64,000 nt of DNA from Aurelia coerulea (GCA_039566865.1 CM076949.1:2046001-2110000); one strand, 5' to 3'. Numbered from the stretch's first letter, positions 50,541 to 64,000 are shown. The notes: generated by a model not told the origin, from the sequence alone. Program-made: numbers and translations.

Positions 50541-53500
50541 TTCTGCATCGAAACATTGCTACAAAAAGTCAATTAAAATTTCTTTATAAATTTCTCACAT
50601 CATTGGAATGGATGCTTTTCCGTGGTAGTGATTCTCTACCAAATTCTCGCATCTATTGCAATCTATCGTAATCGTTCAATATCTCTGGTCCTGCAACAGC
50701 TACAGCAGTCTGAGTAACTTTTGGAACTCAGCATTCATTTCTGCATCAAAGCATTGCTACAACAAGTCAATTAAAGTTTCTCTCTAAATTTCTCACATCA
50801 TTGGAATAGATGCTTTTCCGTGGTAGTGATTCTCTACCAAATTCACGCATCTATTGCAATCTATCGTAAAATTGAATATCTCTGGTCCTGCATTAGCTAC
50901 AGTCGTCTGAGTAAAATTTTTGAATTCAACATTCAATTTTGCATCGAAGCATTGCTACAAGAAGCAAATTAAAGATTCTCTATAAATTTCCCACATCATT
51001 GGAATAGATGCTTTTCCGTGGTAGTGATTCTCTACCAAATTCTCGCATCTATTGCAATCTATCGTAATCGTTCAATATCTCTGGTCCTGCATTAGCTACA
51101 GCAGTCTGAGTAACTTTTGGAACTCAGCATTCATTTCTGCATCAAAGCATTGCTACAACAAGTCAATTAAAGTATCTCTCTAAATTTCTCATATCATTGG
51201 AATAGATGCTTTTCCGTGGTAGTGATTCTCTACCAAATTCTCGCATCTATTGCAATCTATCGTAATCGTTCAATATCTCTGGTCCTGCAACAGCTACAGC
51301 AGTCTGAGTAACTTTTGGAACTCAGCATTCATTTCTGCATCAAAGCATTGCTACAACAAGTCAATTAAAGTTTCTCTCTAAATTTCTCACATCATTGGAA
51401 TATATGCTTTTCCGTGGTAGTGATTCTCTACCAAATTCTCGCATCTATGGCAATCTATCGTAAACGTTGAATATATCTGGTCCTGCAACAGCTACAGCAG
51501 TCTGAGTAACTTTTATGAATTCAGCATTCAATTCTGCATCGAAACATTGCTACAAGAAGACAATTAAAAATTCTCTATAAATTTTTCACATCATTGGAAT
51601 AGATGCTTTTCCGTGGTAGTGATTCTCTACCAAATTCTCGCATCTATTGCAATCTATCGTAAACGTTGGATATCTCTGGTCCTGCATTAGCTACCGCAGT
51701 CTGAGTGACTTTTTTGAACTCAACTTTCAATTTTGCTTCGAAGTATTGCTACGACAAATCAGTTAATGATGCTCTATAAACTTCTCACATCATTGGAATA
51801 GATGTTTTTCCGTGGTAGTGTTTCTATACCAAATTCTCACATCTATTGCAATCTATCGTAAACGTTGAATATATCTGGTCCTGCAACAGCTACAGCAGTC
51901 TGAGTAACATTTTTGAATTCAGCATTCAATTCTGCATAGAAGCATTGCTACAACAAATCGATTAACGATTCACTATAAATTTCTCATATCATTGGAATAT
52001 ATGCTTTTCCGTGGTAGTGATTCTCTACCAAATTCTCGCATCTATTGCAAGCTATCGAAAACGTTGAATATCTCTGGTCCTGCAATAGCTACCGCAGTCT
52101 GAGTGACTTTTTTGAATTCAGCATTCAATTCGGCATCGAAGCATTGCTACAACAAATCGATTAACGATTCACTATAAATTTCTCATATCATTGGAATAGA
52201 TGCTTTTCCATGGTAGTGATTATCTACCAAATTCTCGCATCTATTGCAATCTATCGTAAACTTTGAATATCTCTGGTCCTGCATTAGCTACAGCAGTCTG
52301 AGTAACTTTTTTGAATTCAGCATTCAATTTTGCATCGAAGCATTGCTACAAGAAGCCAATTAAAGATTCTCTATAAATTTCTCACATCATTGGAATAGAT
52401 GCTTTTCCATGGTAGTGATTCTCTACCAAATTCTCGCATCTATTACAATCTATCGTAAACGTTGAATATATCTGGTCCTGCAACAGCTACAGCAGTCTGA
52501 GTAACTTTTTTGAATTCAGCATTCAATTCTGCATAGAAGCATTGCTACAACAAATCGATTAACGATTCTCTATAAATTTCTCATATCATTGGAATATATG
52601 CTTTTCCGTGATAGTGATTCTCTACCAAATTCTCGCATCTATTGCAAGCTATCGAAAACGTTGAATATCTCTCGTCCTGCAATAGCTACCGCAGTCTGAG
52701 TGACTTTTTTGAATTCAGCATTCAATTCGGCATCGAAGCATTGCTACAACAAATCGATTAACGATTCACTATAGATTTCTCATATCATTGGAATAGATGC
52801 TTTTCCATGGTAGTGATTGTCTACCAAATTCTCGCATCTATTGCAATCTATCGTAAACTTTGAATATCTCTGGTCCTGCATTAGCTACAGCAGTCTGAGT
52901 AACTTTTTTGAATTCAGCATTCAATTTTGCATCGAAGCATTGCTACAAGAAGCCAATTAAAGATTCTCTATAAATTTCTCACATCATTGGAATAGATGCT
53001 TTTCCATGGTAGTGATTCTCTACCAAATTCTCGCATCTATTACAATCTATCGAAAACGTTGAATATCTCTGGTCCTGCAACAGCTACAGCAGTCTGAGTA
53101 ACTTTTTGAATTCAGCATTCAATTTGGCATCGAAGCATTGCTACAACAAATCGATTAACGATTCACTATAAATTTCTCAAATCATTGGAATAGATGCTTT
53201 TCCGTGGTATTGATTCTCTACCAAATTCTCGCATCTATTGCAATCTATCGTAATTGTTCAATATCTCTGGTCCTGCAACAGCTACAGCAGTCTGAGTAAC
53301 TTTTGGAACTCAGCATTCATTTCTGCATCAAAGCATTGCTACAACAAGTCAATTAAAGTTTCTCTCTAAATTTCTCACATCATTGGAATATATGCTTTTC
53401 CGTGGTAGTGATTCTCTACCAAATTCTCGCATCTATTGCAATCTATCGTAAAATTTAATATCTCTGGTTCTGCATTAGCTACAGCAGTCTGAGTGACTTT

Positions 53501-56500
53501 TTTGAATTCAGCATTCAATTCGGCATCGAAGCATTGCTACAACAAATCGATTAACGATTCACTATAAATTTCTCATATCATTGGAATAGATACTTTTCCG
53601 TGGTAGTGATTCTCTACCAAATTCTCGCATCTATTGCAATCTATCGTAATCGTTCAATATCTCTGGTCCTGCATTAGCTACAGCAGTCTGAGTAAAATTT
53701 TTGAATTCAACATTCAATTTTGCATCGAAGAATTGCTACAAGAAGCAAATTAAAGATTCTCTATAAATTTCTCACATCATTGGAATAGATGCTTTTCCGT
53801 GGTAGTGATTCTCTACCAAATTCTCGCATCTATTGCAATCTATCGTAATCGTTCAATATCTCTGGTCCTGCATTAGCTACAGCAGTCTGAGTAACTTTTG
53901 GAACTCAGCATTCATTTCTGCATCAAAGCATTGCTACAACAAGTCAATTAAAGTATCTCTCTAAATTTCTCACATAATTGGAATAGATGCTTTTCCGTGG
54001 TAGTGATTCTCTACCAAATTCTCGCATCTATTACAATCTATCGAAAACGTTGAATATCTCTGGTCCTGCAACAGCTACAGCAGTCTGAGTAACTTTTTTG
54101 AATTCAGCATTCAATTCGGCATCGAAGCATTGCTACAACAACTCGATTAACAATTCACTATAAATTTCTCACATCATTGGAATAGATGCTTTTCCGTGGT
54201 AGTGATTCTCTACCAAATTCTCGCATCTATTGCAATCTATCGTAAACGTTGAATATATCTGGTCCTGCAACAGCTACAGCAGTCTGAGTAACATTTTTGA
54301 AGTCAGCATTCAATTCTGCATCGAAACATTGCTACGACAACTCGATTAACAATTCACTATAAATTTCTCACATCATTGGAATAGATGCTTTTCCGTGGTA
54401 GTGATTCTCTACCAAATTCTCGCATCTATTGCAATCTATCGTAAGCGTTGAATATATCTGGTCCTGCAACAGCTACAGCAGTCTGAGTAACTTTTGGAAC
54501 TCAGCATTCATTTCTGCATCAAAGCATTGCTACAACAAGTCAATTAAAGTTTCTCTCTAAATTTCTCACATAATTGGAATAGATGCTTTTCCGTGGTAGT
54601 GATTCTCTACCAAATTCTCGAATCTATTACAATCTATCGAAAACGTTGAATATCTCTGGTCCTGCAACAGCTACAGCAGTCTGAGTAACTTTTTTGAATT
54701 CAGCATTCAATTCGGCATCGAAGCATTGCTACAACAACTCGATTAACAATTCACTATAAATTTTTCACATCATTGGAATAGATGCTTTTCCGTGGTAGTG
54801 ATTCTCTACCAAATTCTCGCATCTATGGCAATCTATCGTAAACGTTGAATATATCTGGTCCTGCAACAGCTACAGCAGTCTGAGTAACTTTTTTGAATTC
54901 AGCATTCAATTTTGCATCGAAGCATTACTACAACAAATCGATTAACGATTCACTATAAATTTCTCATATCATTGGAATAGATGCTTTTCCGTGGTAGTGA
55001 TTCTCTACCAAATTCTTGCATCTATTGCAATCTATCGTAAAATTGAATATCTCTTGTCCTGCATTAGCTACAGCAGTCTGAGTGAGTTTTTTGAATTCAG
55101 CATTCAATTTAGCATCGAAGCATTGCTACAAGAAGTCAATTAAAGATTCTCTATAAATTTCTCACATCATTGGAATAGATGCTTTTCCATGGTAGTGATT
55201 CTCTACCAAATTCTCGCATCTATGGCAATCTATCGTAAACGTTGAATATATCTGGTCCTGCAACAGCTACACTAGTCTGAGTAACTTTTTTGAATTCAGC
55301 ATTCAATTCTGCATCGAAACATTGCTACAAAAAGTCAATTAAAAATTCTTTATAAATTTCTCACATCATTGGAATAGATGCTTTTCCGCGGTAGTGATTC
55401 TCTACCAAATTCTCGCATCTATTGCAATCTATCGTAAACGTTGAATATCTCTGGTCCTGCATTAGCTACAGCAGTCTGAGTGAGTTTTATGAATTCAACA
55501 TTCAATTCTGCATCGAAGCATTACTACAACAAATCAATTAGCGATACTCTATAAATTTTTCATATCATTGGAATAGATGCTTTTCTGTGGTAGTGATTCT
55601 CTACCAAATTCTCGCATCTATTGCAATCTATCGTAAACTTTGAATATCTCTGGTCCTGCAACAGCTACAGCAGTCTGAATAACTTTTTTGAACTCAGCAT
55701 TGAATTTTGCATCGAAGCATTGCTACAACAAATCAATTAAAAAATCTTTATAAATTTCTCACAGCATTGGAATAGATGCTTTTCCATGGTAGTGATTATC
55801 TACCAAATTCTCGCATCTAATACAATCTATCGTAAACGTTGAATATCTATGGTCCTGCAACAGCTACAGCAGTCTGAGTAACTTTTTTGAACCCAACATT
55901 CAATTCTCAATCACAGCATTGCTACAACAAGTCAATTAAAGTTTCTCTCTATATTACTCACATCATTGGAATAGATGCTTTTCCATGGTAGTGATTCTCT
56001 ACCAAATTCTCGCATCTATTGCTATCTATCGTAAAGGTTGCATATCTCTGGTCCTGCAACAGCTACAGCAGTCTGAATAACTTTTTTGAACTCAGCATTG
56101 AATTTTGCATCGAAGCATTGCTACAACAAATCAATTAACGATTCGCTATAAATTTCTCATATCATTGGAATAGATGCTTTTCCATGTTAGTGATTCTCTA
56201 CCAATTTCTCACATCTATTGCTATCTATCGTAAAGGTTGCATATCTCTGGTCCTGCAACAGCTACAGCAGACTGAGTTACTTTTTTGAACTCAGCATTTA
56301 ATTGTGCATCGAAGCATTACTACAACAAATCGATTAACGATTCACTATAAATTTCTCATATCATTGGAATAGATGCTTTTCCGTGGTAGTGATTCTCTAC
56401 CAAATTCTCGCATCTATTGCAATCTATCGTAAAATTGAATATCTCTTGTCCTGCATTAGCTACAGCAGTCTGCGTGAGTTTTTTGAATTCAGCATTCAAT

Positions 56501-57179
56501 TTTGCATCGAAGCATTGCTACAAGAAGTCAATTAAAGATTCTCTATAAATTTCTCACATCATTGGAATAGATGCTTTTCCATGGTAGTGATTCTCTACCA
56601 AATTCTCGCATCTATTGCAATCGATCGTAAACGTTGAATATATCTGGTCCTGCAACAGCTACAGCAGTCTGAGTAACTTTTGTGAATTCAGCATTCAATT
56701 CTGCATCGAAACATTGCTACAAAAAGTCAATTAAAAATTCTTTATAAATTTCTCACATCATTGGAATAGATGCTTTTCCGTGGTAGTGATTCTATACCAA
56801 ATTCTCGCATCTATTGCAATCGATCGTAAACGTTGAATATATCTGGTCCTGCAACAGCTACAGCAGTCTGAGTAACTTTTGTGAATTCAGCATTCAATTC
56901 TGCATCGAAACATTGCTACAAAAAGTCAATTAAAAATTCTCTATAAATTTCTCACATCATTGGAATAGATGCTTTTCCGTGGTAGTGATTCTCTACCAAA
57001 TTCTCGCATCTATTGCAATCTATCGTAAACGTTGAATATCTCTGGTCCTGCATTAGCTACAGCAGTCTGAGTGACTTTTTTGAACTCAACATTCAATTCT
57101 GCATCGAAGCATTACTACAACAAATCAATTAGCGATTCTCTATAAATTTCTCACATCATTGGAATAGATGCTTTTCTGT

Positions 57180-60100
57180 GGTAGTGATTCTCTACCAAAT
57201 TCTCGCATCTATTGCAATCTATCGTAAACGTTGAATATATCTGGTCCTGCAACAGCTACAGCAGTCTGAGTAACTTTTTTGAACTCAGCATTCAATTTTG
57301 CATCGAAGCATTGCTACAACAAGTCAATTATAGTTTCTCTCTAAATTTCTCACATCATTGGAAAGATGCTTTTCCATAGTAGTGATTCTCTACCAAATTC
57401 CCACATCTATTACAATCTATCGTAAGCGTTGAATATCTCTGGTCCTGCAACAGCTATAGCAGTCTGAGTGACGTTTTTGAACTCAGCATTCAATTTTGCA
57501 TCGAAGCACTGCTACAACAAATCAATTAACGATTCGCTATAAATTTCTCATATCATTGGAATAGATGCTTTTCCATGTTAGTGATTCTCTACCAATTTCT
57601 CACATCTATTGCTATCTATCGTAAAGGTTGCATATCTCTGGTCCTGCAACAGCTACAGCAGACTGAGTAACTTTTTTGAACTCAGCATTTAATTGTGCAT
57701 CGAAGCATTACTACAACAAATCGATTAACGATTCACTATAAATTTCTCATATCATTGGAATAGATGCTTTTCCGTGGTAGTTATTCTCTACCAAATTCTC
57801 GCATCTATTGCAATCTATCGTAAAATTGAATATCTCTTGTCCTGCATTAGCTACAGCAGTCTGAGTGAGTTTTTTGAATTCAGCATTCAATTTTGCATCG
57901 AAGCATTGCTACAAGAAGTCAATTAAAGATTCTCTATAAATTTCTCACATCATTTGAATAGATGCTTTTCCATGGTAGTGATTCTCTACCAAATTCTCGC
58001 ATCTATTGCAATCTATCGTAAACGTTGAATATATCTGGTCCTGCAATAGCTACAGCAGTCTGAGTAACTTTTTTGAATTCAGCATTCAATTCGGCATCGA
58101 AGCATTGCTACAACAACTCGATTAACGATTCACTATAAATTTCTCATATCATTGGAATAGATACTTTTCCATGGTAGTGATTCTCTACCAAATTCTCGCC
58201 TCTATTGCAATCTATCGTAAACGTTGAATATATCTGGTCCTGCAACAGCTACAGCAGTCTGAGTAACTTTTTTGAACTCAGCATTCAATTTTGCATCGAA
58301 GCATTGCTACAACAAGTCAATTAAAGTTTCTCTCTAAATTTCTCACATCATTGGAAAGATGCTTTTCCATAGTAGTGATTCTCTACCAAATTCCCGCATC
58401 TATTACAATCTATCGTAAGCGTTGAATATCTCTGGTCCTGCAACAGCTATAGCAGTCTGAGTGACGTTTTTGAACTCAGCATTCAATTTTGCATCGAAGC
58501 ACTGCTACAACAAATCAATTAACGATTCGCTATAAATTTCTCATATCATTGGAATATATGCTTTTCCATGTTAGTGATTCTCTACCAATTTCTCACATCT
58601 ATTGCTATCTATCGTAAAGGTTGCATATCTCTGGTCCTGCAACAGCTACAGCAGACTGAGTAACTTTTTTGAACTCAGCATTTAATTGTGCATCGAAGCA
58701 TTACTACAACAAATCGATTAACGATTCACTATAAATTTCTCATATCATTGGAATAGATGCTTTTCCGTGGTAGTTATTCTCTACCAAATTCTCGCATCTA
58801 TTGCAATCTATCGTAAAATTGAATATCTCTTGTCCTGCATTAGCTACAGCAGTCTGAGTGACTTTTTTGAATTCAGCATTCAATTTTGCATCGAAGCATT
58901 GCTACAAGAAGTCAATTAAAGATTCTCTATAAATTTCTCACATCATTGGAATAGATGCTTTTCCATGGTAGTGATTCTCTACCAAATTCTCGCATCTATT
59001 GCAATCTATCGTAAACGTTGAATATATCTGGTCCTGCAATAGCTACAGCAGTCTGAGTAACTTTTTTGAATTCAGCATTCAATTCTGCATCGAAACATTG
59101 CTACAAAAAGTCAATTAAAATTTCTTTATAAATTTCTCACATCATTGGAATGGATGCTTTTCCGTGGTAGTGATTCTCTACCAAATTCTCGCATCTATTG
59201 CAATCTATCGTAATCGTTCAATATCTCTGGTCCTGCAACAGCTACAGCAGTCTGAGTAACTTTTGGAACTCAGCATTCATTTCTGCATCAAAGCATTGCT
59301 ACAACAAGTCAATTAAAGTTTCTCTCTAAATTTCTCACATCATTGGAATAGATGCTTTTCCGTGGTAGTGATTCTCTACCAAATTCTCGCATCTATTGCA
59401 ATCTATCGTAAAATTGAATATCTCTGGTCCTGCATTAGCTACAGTCGTCTGAGTAAAATTTTTGAATTCAACATTCAATTTTGCATCGAAGCATTGCTAC
59501 AAGAAGCAAATTAAAGATTCTCTATAAATTTCCCACATCATTGGAATAGATGCTTTTCCGTGGTAGTGATTCTCTACCAAATTCTTGCATCTATTGCAAT
59601 CTATCGTAATCGTTCAATATCTCTGGTCCTGCATTAGCTACAGCAGTCTGAGTAACTTTTGGAACTCAGCATTTATTTCTGCATCAAAGCATTGCTACAA
59701 CAAGTCAATTAAAGTTTCTCTCTAAATTTCTCATATCATTGGAATAGATGCTTTTCCGTGGTAGTGATTCTCTACCAAATTCTCGCATCTATTGCAATCT
59801 ATCGTAATCGTTCAATATCTCTGGTCCTGCAACAGCTACAGCAGTCTGAGTAACTTTTGGAACTCAGCATTCATTTCTGCATCAAAGCATTGCTACAACA
59901 AGTCAATTAAAGTTTCTCTCTAAATTTCTCACATCATTGGAATATATGCTTTTCCGTGGTAGTGATTCTCTACCAAATTCTCGCATCTATGGCAATCTAT
60001 CGTAAACGTTGAATATATCTGGTCCTGCAACAGCTACAGCAGTCTGAGTAACTTTTTTGAATTCAGCATTCAATTCTGCATCGAAACATTGCTACAAGAA

Positions 60101-62430
60101 GACAATTAAAAATTTTCTATAAATTTTTCACATCATTGGAATAGATGCTTTTCCGTGGTAGTGATTCTCTACCAAATTCTCGCATCTATTGCAATCTATC
60201 GTAATCGTTCAATATCTCTGGTCCTGCAACAGCTACAGCAGTCTGAGTAACTTTTGGAACTCAGCATTCATTTCTGCATCAAAGCATTGCTACAACAAGT
60301 CAATTAAAGTTTCTCTCTAAATTTTTCACATCATTGGAATAAATGCTTTTCCATGGTAGTGATTCTCTACCAAATTCTCGCATCTATTGCAATCTATCGT
60401 AAACGTTGGATATCTCTGGTCCTGCATTAGCTACCGCAGTCTGAGTGACTTTTTTGAACTCAACTTTCAATTCTGCTTCGAAGTATTGCTACGACAAATC
60501 AATTAATGATGCTCTATAAACTTCTCACATCATTGGAATAGATGTTTTTCCGTGGTAGTGTTTCTATACCAAATTCTCACATCTATTGCAATCTATCGTA
60601 AACGTTGAATATATCTGGTCCTGCAACAGCTACAGCAGTCTGAGTAACATTTTTGAATTCAGCATTCAATTCTGCATAGAAGCATTGCTACAACAAATCG
60701 ATTAACGATTCTCTATAAATTTCTCATATCATTGGAATATATGCTTTTCCGTGGTAGTGATTCTCTACCAAATTCTCGCATCTATTGCAAGCTATCGAAA
60801 ACGTTGATATCTCTGGTCCTGCAATAGCTACCGCAGTCTGAGTGACTTTTTTGAATTCAGCATTCAATTCGGCATCGAAGCATTGCTACAACAAATCGAT
60901 TAACGATTCACTATAAATTTCTCATATCATTGGAATAGATGCTTTTCCATGGTAGTGATTGTCTACCAAATTCTCGCATCTATTGCAATCGATCGTAAAC
61001 TTTGAATATCTCTGGTCCTGCATTAGCTACAGCAGTCTGAGTAACTTTTTTGAATTCAGCATTCAATTTTGCATCAAAGCATTGCTACAACAAGTCAATT
61101 AAAGTTTCTCTCTAAATTTCTCACATCATTGGAATATATGCTTTTCCGTGGTAGTGATTCTCTACCAAATTCTCGCATCTATTGCAAGCTATCGAAAACG
61201 TTGAATATCTCTGGTCCTGCAATAGCTACCGCAGTCTGAGTGACTTTTTTGAATTCAGCATTCAATTCGGCATCGAAGCATTGCTACAACAAATCGATTA
61301 ACGATTCACTATAGATTTCTCATATCATTGGAATAGATGCTTTTCCATGGTAGTGATTGTCTACCAAATTCTCGCATCTATTGCAATCTATCGTAAACTT
61401 TGAATATCTCTGGTCCTGCATTAGCTACAGCAGTCTGAGTAACTTTTTTGAATTCAGCATTCAATTTTGCATCGAAGCATTGCTACAAGAAGCCAATTAA
61501 AGATTCTCTATAAATTTCTCACATCATTGGAATAGATGCTTTTCCATGGTAGTGATTCTCTACCAAATTCTCGCATCTATTACAATCTATCGAAAACGTT
61601 GAATATCTCTGGTCCTGCAACAGCTACAGCAGTCTGAGTAACTTTTTGAATTCAGCATTCAATTTGGCATCGAAGCATTGCTACAACAAATCGATTAACG
61701 ATTCACTATAAATTTCTCAAATCATTGGAATAGATGCTTTTCCGTGGTATTGATTCTCTACCAAATTCTCGCATCTATTGCAATCTATCGTAATTGTTCA
61801 ATATCTCTGGTCCTGCAACAGCTACAGCAGTCTGAGTAACTTTTGGAACTCAGCATTCATTTCTGCATCAAAGCATTGCTACAACAAGTCAATTAAAGTT
61901 TCTCTCTAAATTTCTCACATCATTGGAATATATGCTTTTCCGTGGTAGTGATTCTCTACCAAATTCTCGCATCTATTGCAATCTATCGTAAAATTTAATA
62001 TCTCTGGTTCTGCATTAGCTACAGCAGTCTGAGTGACTTTTTTGAATTCAGCATTCAATTCGGCATCGAAGCATTGCTACAACAAATCGATTAACGATTC
62101 ACTATAAATTTCTCATATCATTGGAATAGATACTTTTCCGTGGTAGTGATTCTCTACCAAATTCTCGCATCTATTGCAATCTATCGTAATCGTTCAATAT
62201 CTCTGGTCCTGCATTAGCTACAGCAGTCTGAGTAAAATTTTTGAATTCAACATTCAATTTTGCATCGAAGCATTGCTACAAGAAGCAAATTAAAGATTCT
62301 CTATAAATTTCTCACATCATTGGAATAGATGCTTTTCCGTGGTAGTGATTCTCTACCAAATTCTTGCATCTATTGCAATCTATCGTAATCGTTCAATATC
62401 TCTGGTCCTGCATTAGCTACAGCAGTCTGA
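57180..62430 (+). repeat. Second copy of a 5.25-kb block (first at about 48640-53890)
   Basis: The order of variant monomers from about 48640 to 53890 recurs here at an offset of 8,540-8,543 bp: GGAAAGATGC at 48818 and 57360, again at 49811 and 58353, CTATGGCAATC at 51446 and 59988, GATACTTTTCCGTGG at 53589 and 62129. The internal order differs by one inserted monomer near 60.2 kb and a compensating loss near 61.0 kb. Similarity ends near 62430, where the following monomer differs from its counterpart. Confidence 0.8.
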
Positions 62431-64000
62431 GTAACTTTTTGAACCCAGCATTCAATTTTGCATCGAAGCATTACTACAACAAATCGATTAACGATTCACT
62501 ATAAATTCCTCATATCATTGGAATAGATGCTTTTCCGTGGTAGTGATTCTCTACCAAATTCTCGCATCTATTGCAATCTATCGTAAAATTGAATATCTCT
62601 TGTCCTGCATTAGCTACAGCAGTCTGAGTAACTTTTTTGAATTCAGCATTCAATTCGGCATCGAAGCATTGCTACAACAACTCGATTAACAATTCACTAT
62701 AAATTTCTCACATCATTGGAATAGATGCTTTTCCGTGGTAGTGATTCTCTACCAAATTCTCGCATCTATTGCAATCTATCGTAAACGTTGAATATATCTG
62801 GTCCTGCAACAGCTACAGCAGTCTGAGTAACATTTTTGAAGTCAGCATTCAATTCTGCATCGAAACATTGCTACGACAACTCGATTAACAATTCACTATA
62901 AATTTCTCACATCATTGGAATAGATGCTTTTCCGTGGTAGTGATTCTATACCAAATTCTCGCATCTATGGCAATCTATCGTAAACGTTGAATATATCTGG
63001 TCCTGCAACAGCTACAGCAGTCTGAGTAACTTTTGGAACTCAGCATTTATATCTGCATCAAAGCATTGCTACAACAAGTCAATTAAAGTTTCTCTCTAAA
63101 TTTCTCACATCATTGGAATAGATGCTTTTCCGTGGTAGTGATTCTCTACCAAATTCTTGCATCTATTGCAATCTATCGTAATCGTTCAATATCTCTGGTC
63201 CTGCATTAGCTACAGCAGTCTGAGTAACTTTTTGAACCCAGCATTCAATTTTGCATCGAAGCATTACTACAACAAATCGATTAACGATTCACTATAAATT
63301 CCTCATATCATTGGAATAGATGCTTTTCCGTGGTAGTGATTCTCTACCAAATTCTCGCATCTATTGCAATCTATCGTAAACTTTAAATATCTCTGGTCCT
63401 GCATTTGCTACAGCCGTCTGAGTAACTTTTTTGAATTCAGCATTCAATTTTGCATCGAAGCATTGCTACAAGAAGCAAATTAAAGATTCTTTATAAATTT
63501 CTCACGTCATTGGAATAGATGCTTTTCCATGGTAGTGATTATCTACCAAATTCTCGCATCTAATACAATCTATCGTAAACGTTGAATATCTATGGTCCTG
63601 CAACAGCTACAGCAGTCTGAGTAACCTTTTTGAACCCAACATTCAATTCTCAATCAAAGCATTGCTACAACAAGTCAATTAAAGTTTCTCTCTAAATTAC
63701 TCACATCATTGGAATAGATGCTTTTCCATGGTAGTGATTCTCTACCAAATTCTCGCATCTATTGCAATCTATCGTAATTGTTCAATATCTCTGGTCCCGC
63801 AACAGCTACAGCAGTCTGAGTAACTTTTGGAACTCAGCATTCATATCTGCATCAAAGCATTGCTACAACAAGTCAATTAAAGTTTCTCTCTAAATTTCTC
63901 ACATCATTGGAATAGATGCTTTTCCGTGGTAGTGATTCTCTACCAAATTCTCGCATCTATGGCAATCTATTGTAAACTTTGAATATCTCTGGTCCTGCAT

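Larger units (their letters stand above)
10670..64000 (+). repeat. Satellite array, 199-bp monomer, about 260 head-to-tail copies
   Basis: From about 10670 to the end of the window one unit repeats in the same orientation. Measured from the GGAAT anchor, successive copies start at 10857, 11056, 11255, 11454 and 11653, exactly 199 bp apart; in the core 30124 and 30323 again differ by 199. A core monomer is about 38% GC and pyrimidine-rich on the plus strand. Constant blocks include TCATTGGAATAGATGCTTTT, GTGATTCTCTACCAAATTCT, CAATCTATCGTAAACGTTGA and GCAACAGCTACAGCAGTCTG. Each copy can form a short hairpin GGTAG-TGATTCT-CTACC. Monomers contain stops in every frame and no credible protein; no pol III boxes, CENP-B box or hammerhead core were found in the consensus. 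The first copy (10670-10856) is the most diverged, as expected at an array edge. The right edge is outside the window. A centromeric or pericentromeric location is possible but not shown. Confidence 0.97.
42071..64000 (+). repeat. Right, higher-order zone of the array
   Basis: Variant monomers recur in fixed order here. Diagnostic variants include GGAAAGATGC (48818, 49811, 57360, 58353), CATGTTAGTGATTCTC (42078, 49034, 50028, 56190, 57577, 58569), GATACTTTTCC (47831, 48628, 49618, 53589, 58159, 62129) and GCAAGCTATCGAAAACG. Blocks repeat at 993 bp (five monomers) and at about 8.3-8.5 kb. Whole-monomer gains and losses separate the copies, for example an extra monomer near 60.2-60.4 kb relative to 51.6 kb. 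No foreign insertion is seen. Confidence 0.8.

Noticed and set aside
10670..64000. CRISPR array
   Set aside because: The units are contiguous 199-bp monomers with no unique spacers, in eukaryotic DNA.
10670..64000. A hammerhead ribozyme, CENP-B box or pol III promoter within the satellite monomer
   Set aside because: Neither strand of the consensus has CUGANGA...GAAA, the CENP-B core, or a box B; CTGAGTAAC and CTGAGTTCA only resemble the first box.
10670..64000. A coding tandem repeat
   Set aside because: The 199-bp period is not a multiple of three and stops occur in all frames; no long open frame crosses the array.

Overview
The window looks like nuclear DNA of a marine invertebrate. AT-rich non-coding DNA, spliced exons with GT/AG borders, many small non-autonomous DNA transposons, degenerate LINE tails and a very long satellite all point to a metazoan. 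Several elements (G-rich hAT-type MITEs, a CCCGGGGG-ended element, a TAGCCTGCG-ended element) remind me of anthozoan cnidarian genomes, but that assignment is an impression and was not tested. Nothing looks bacterial or phage-derived.

Region 1 (1 to about 10,670) is mostly single-copy DNA. It carries the 5' half of an UNC119/UNC119B-like gene on the minus strand. Exon 1 is at 8592-8781 (start codon at 8781) and exon 2 at 3370-3583, joined across a 5,008-bp intron. The two exons agree in phase and give the N-terminus and the first strands of the lipid-binding beta-sandwich. The remaining exons are not visible and should lie left of position 1. Introns and flanks are filled with mobile-element debris: a 1,025-bp long-TIR element with a perfect 9-bp target duplication, two hAT-type MITEs with 8-bp duplications, a 353-bp element with GC-rich ends and an 8-bp duplication, LINE 3' ends, an inverted pair of a 300-370 bp repeat around exon 1, and small hairpins. 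A cluster of TTTCGCGA motifs lies about 230-325 bp upstream of the UNC119 start codon.

Region 2 (about 10,670 to 64,000, running off the window) is one head-to-tail satellite array with a 199-bp monomer, about 38% GC and roughly 260 copies. It is interrupted by four insertions, all in its left third: a 506-bp TTAA-flanked MITE (12744-13249), a 167-bp hAT-type MITE with a perfect 8-bp duplication (17967-18133), a 202-bp retroelement fragment with a 13-bp duplication and a hammerhead-ribozyme-like fold on the minus strand (20779-20980), and a 747-bp TG...CA inverted-repeat element (27624-28370). From 28.4 kb rightward no insertion is seen. The array has three zones: a heterogeneous left part, a homogeneous core (about 21-42 kb), and a right part built from variant monomers arranged in higher-order blocks (597 bp, 993 bp, and a macro-repeat of about 8.2-8.5 kb).

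The most notable points are the satellite's architecture (nested scales of repetition, a monomer that may itself be a diverged tetramer of a ~50-bp unit, and CG/CA/TG variation at the main polymorphic sites that suggests methylated CpG decay), the hammerhead-like retroelement inside it, and the closeness of a conserved gene promoter (about 1.9 kb) to this array. No dedicated new gene system was found; the array contains no credible open reading frames.
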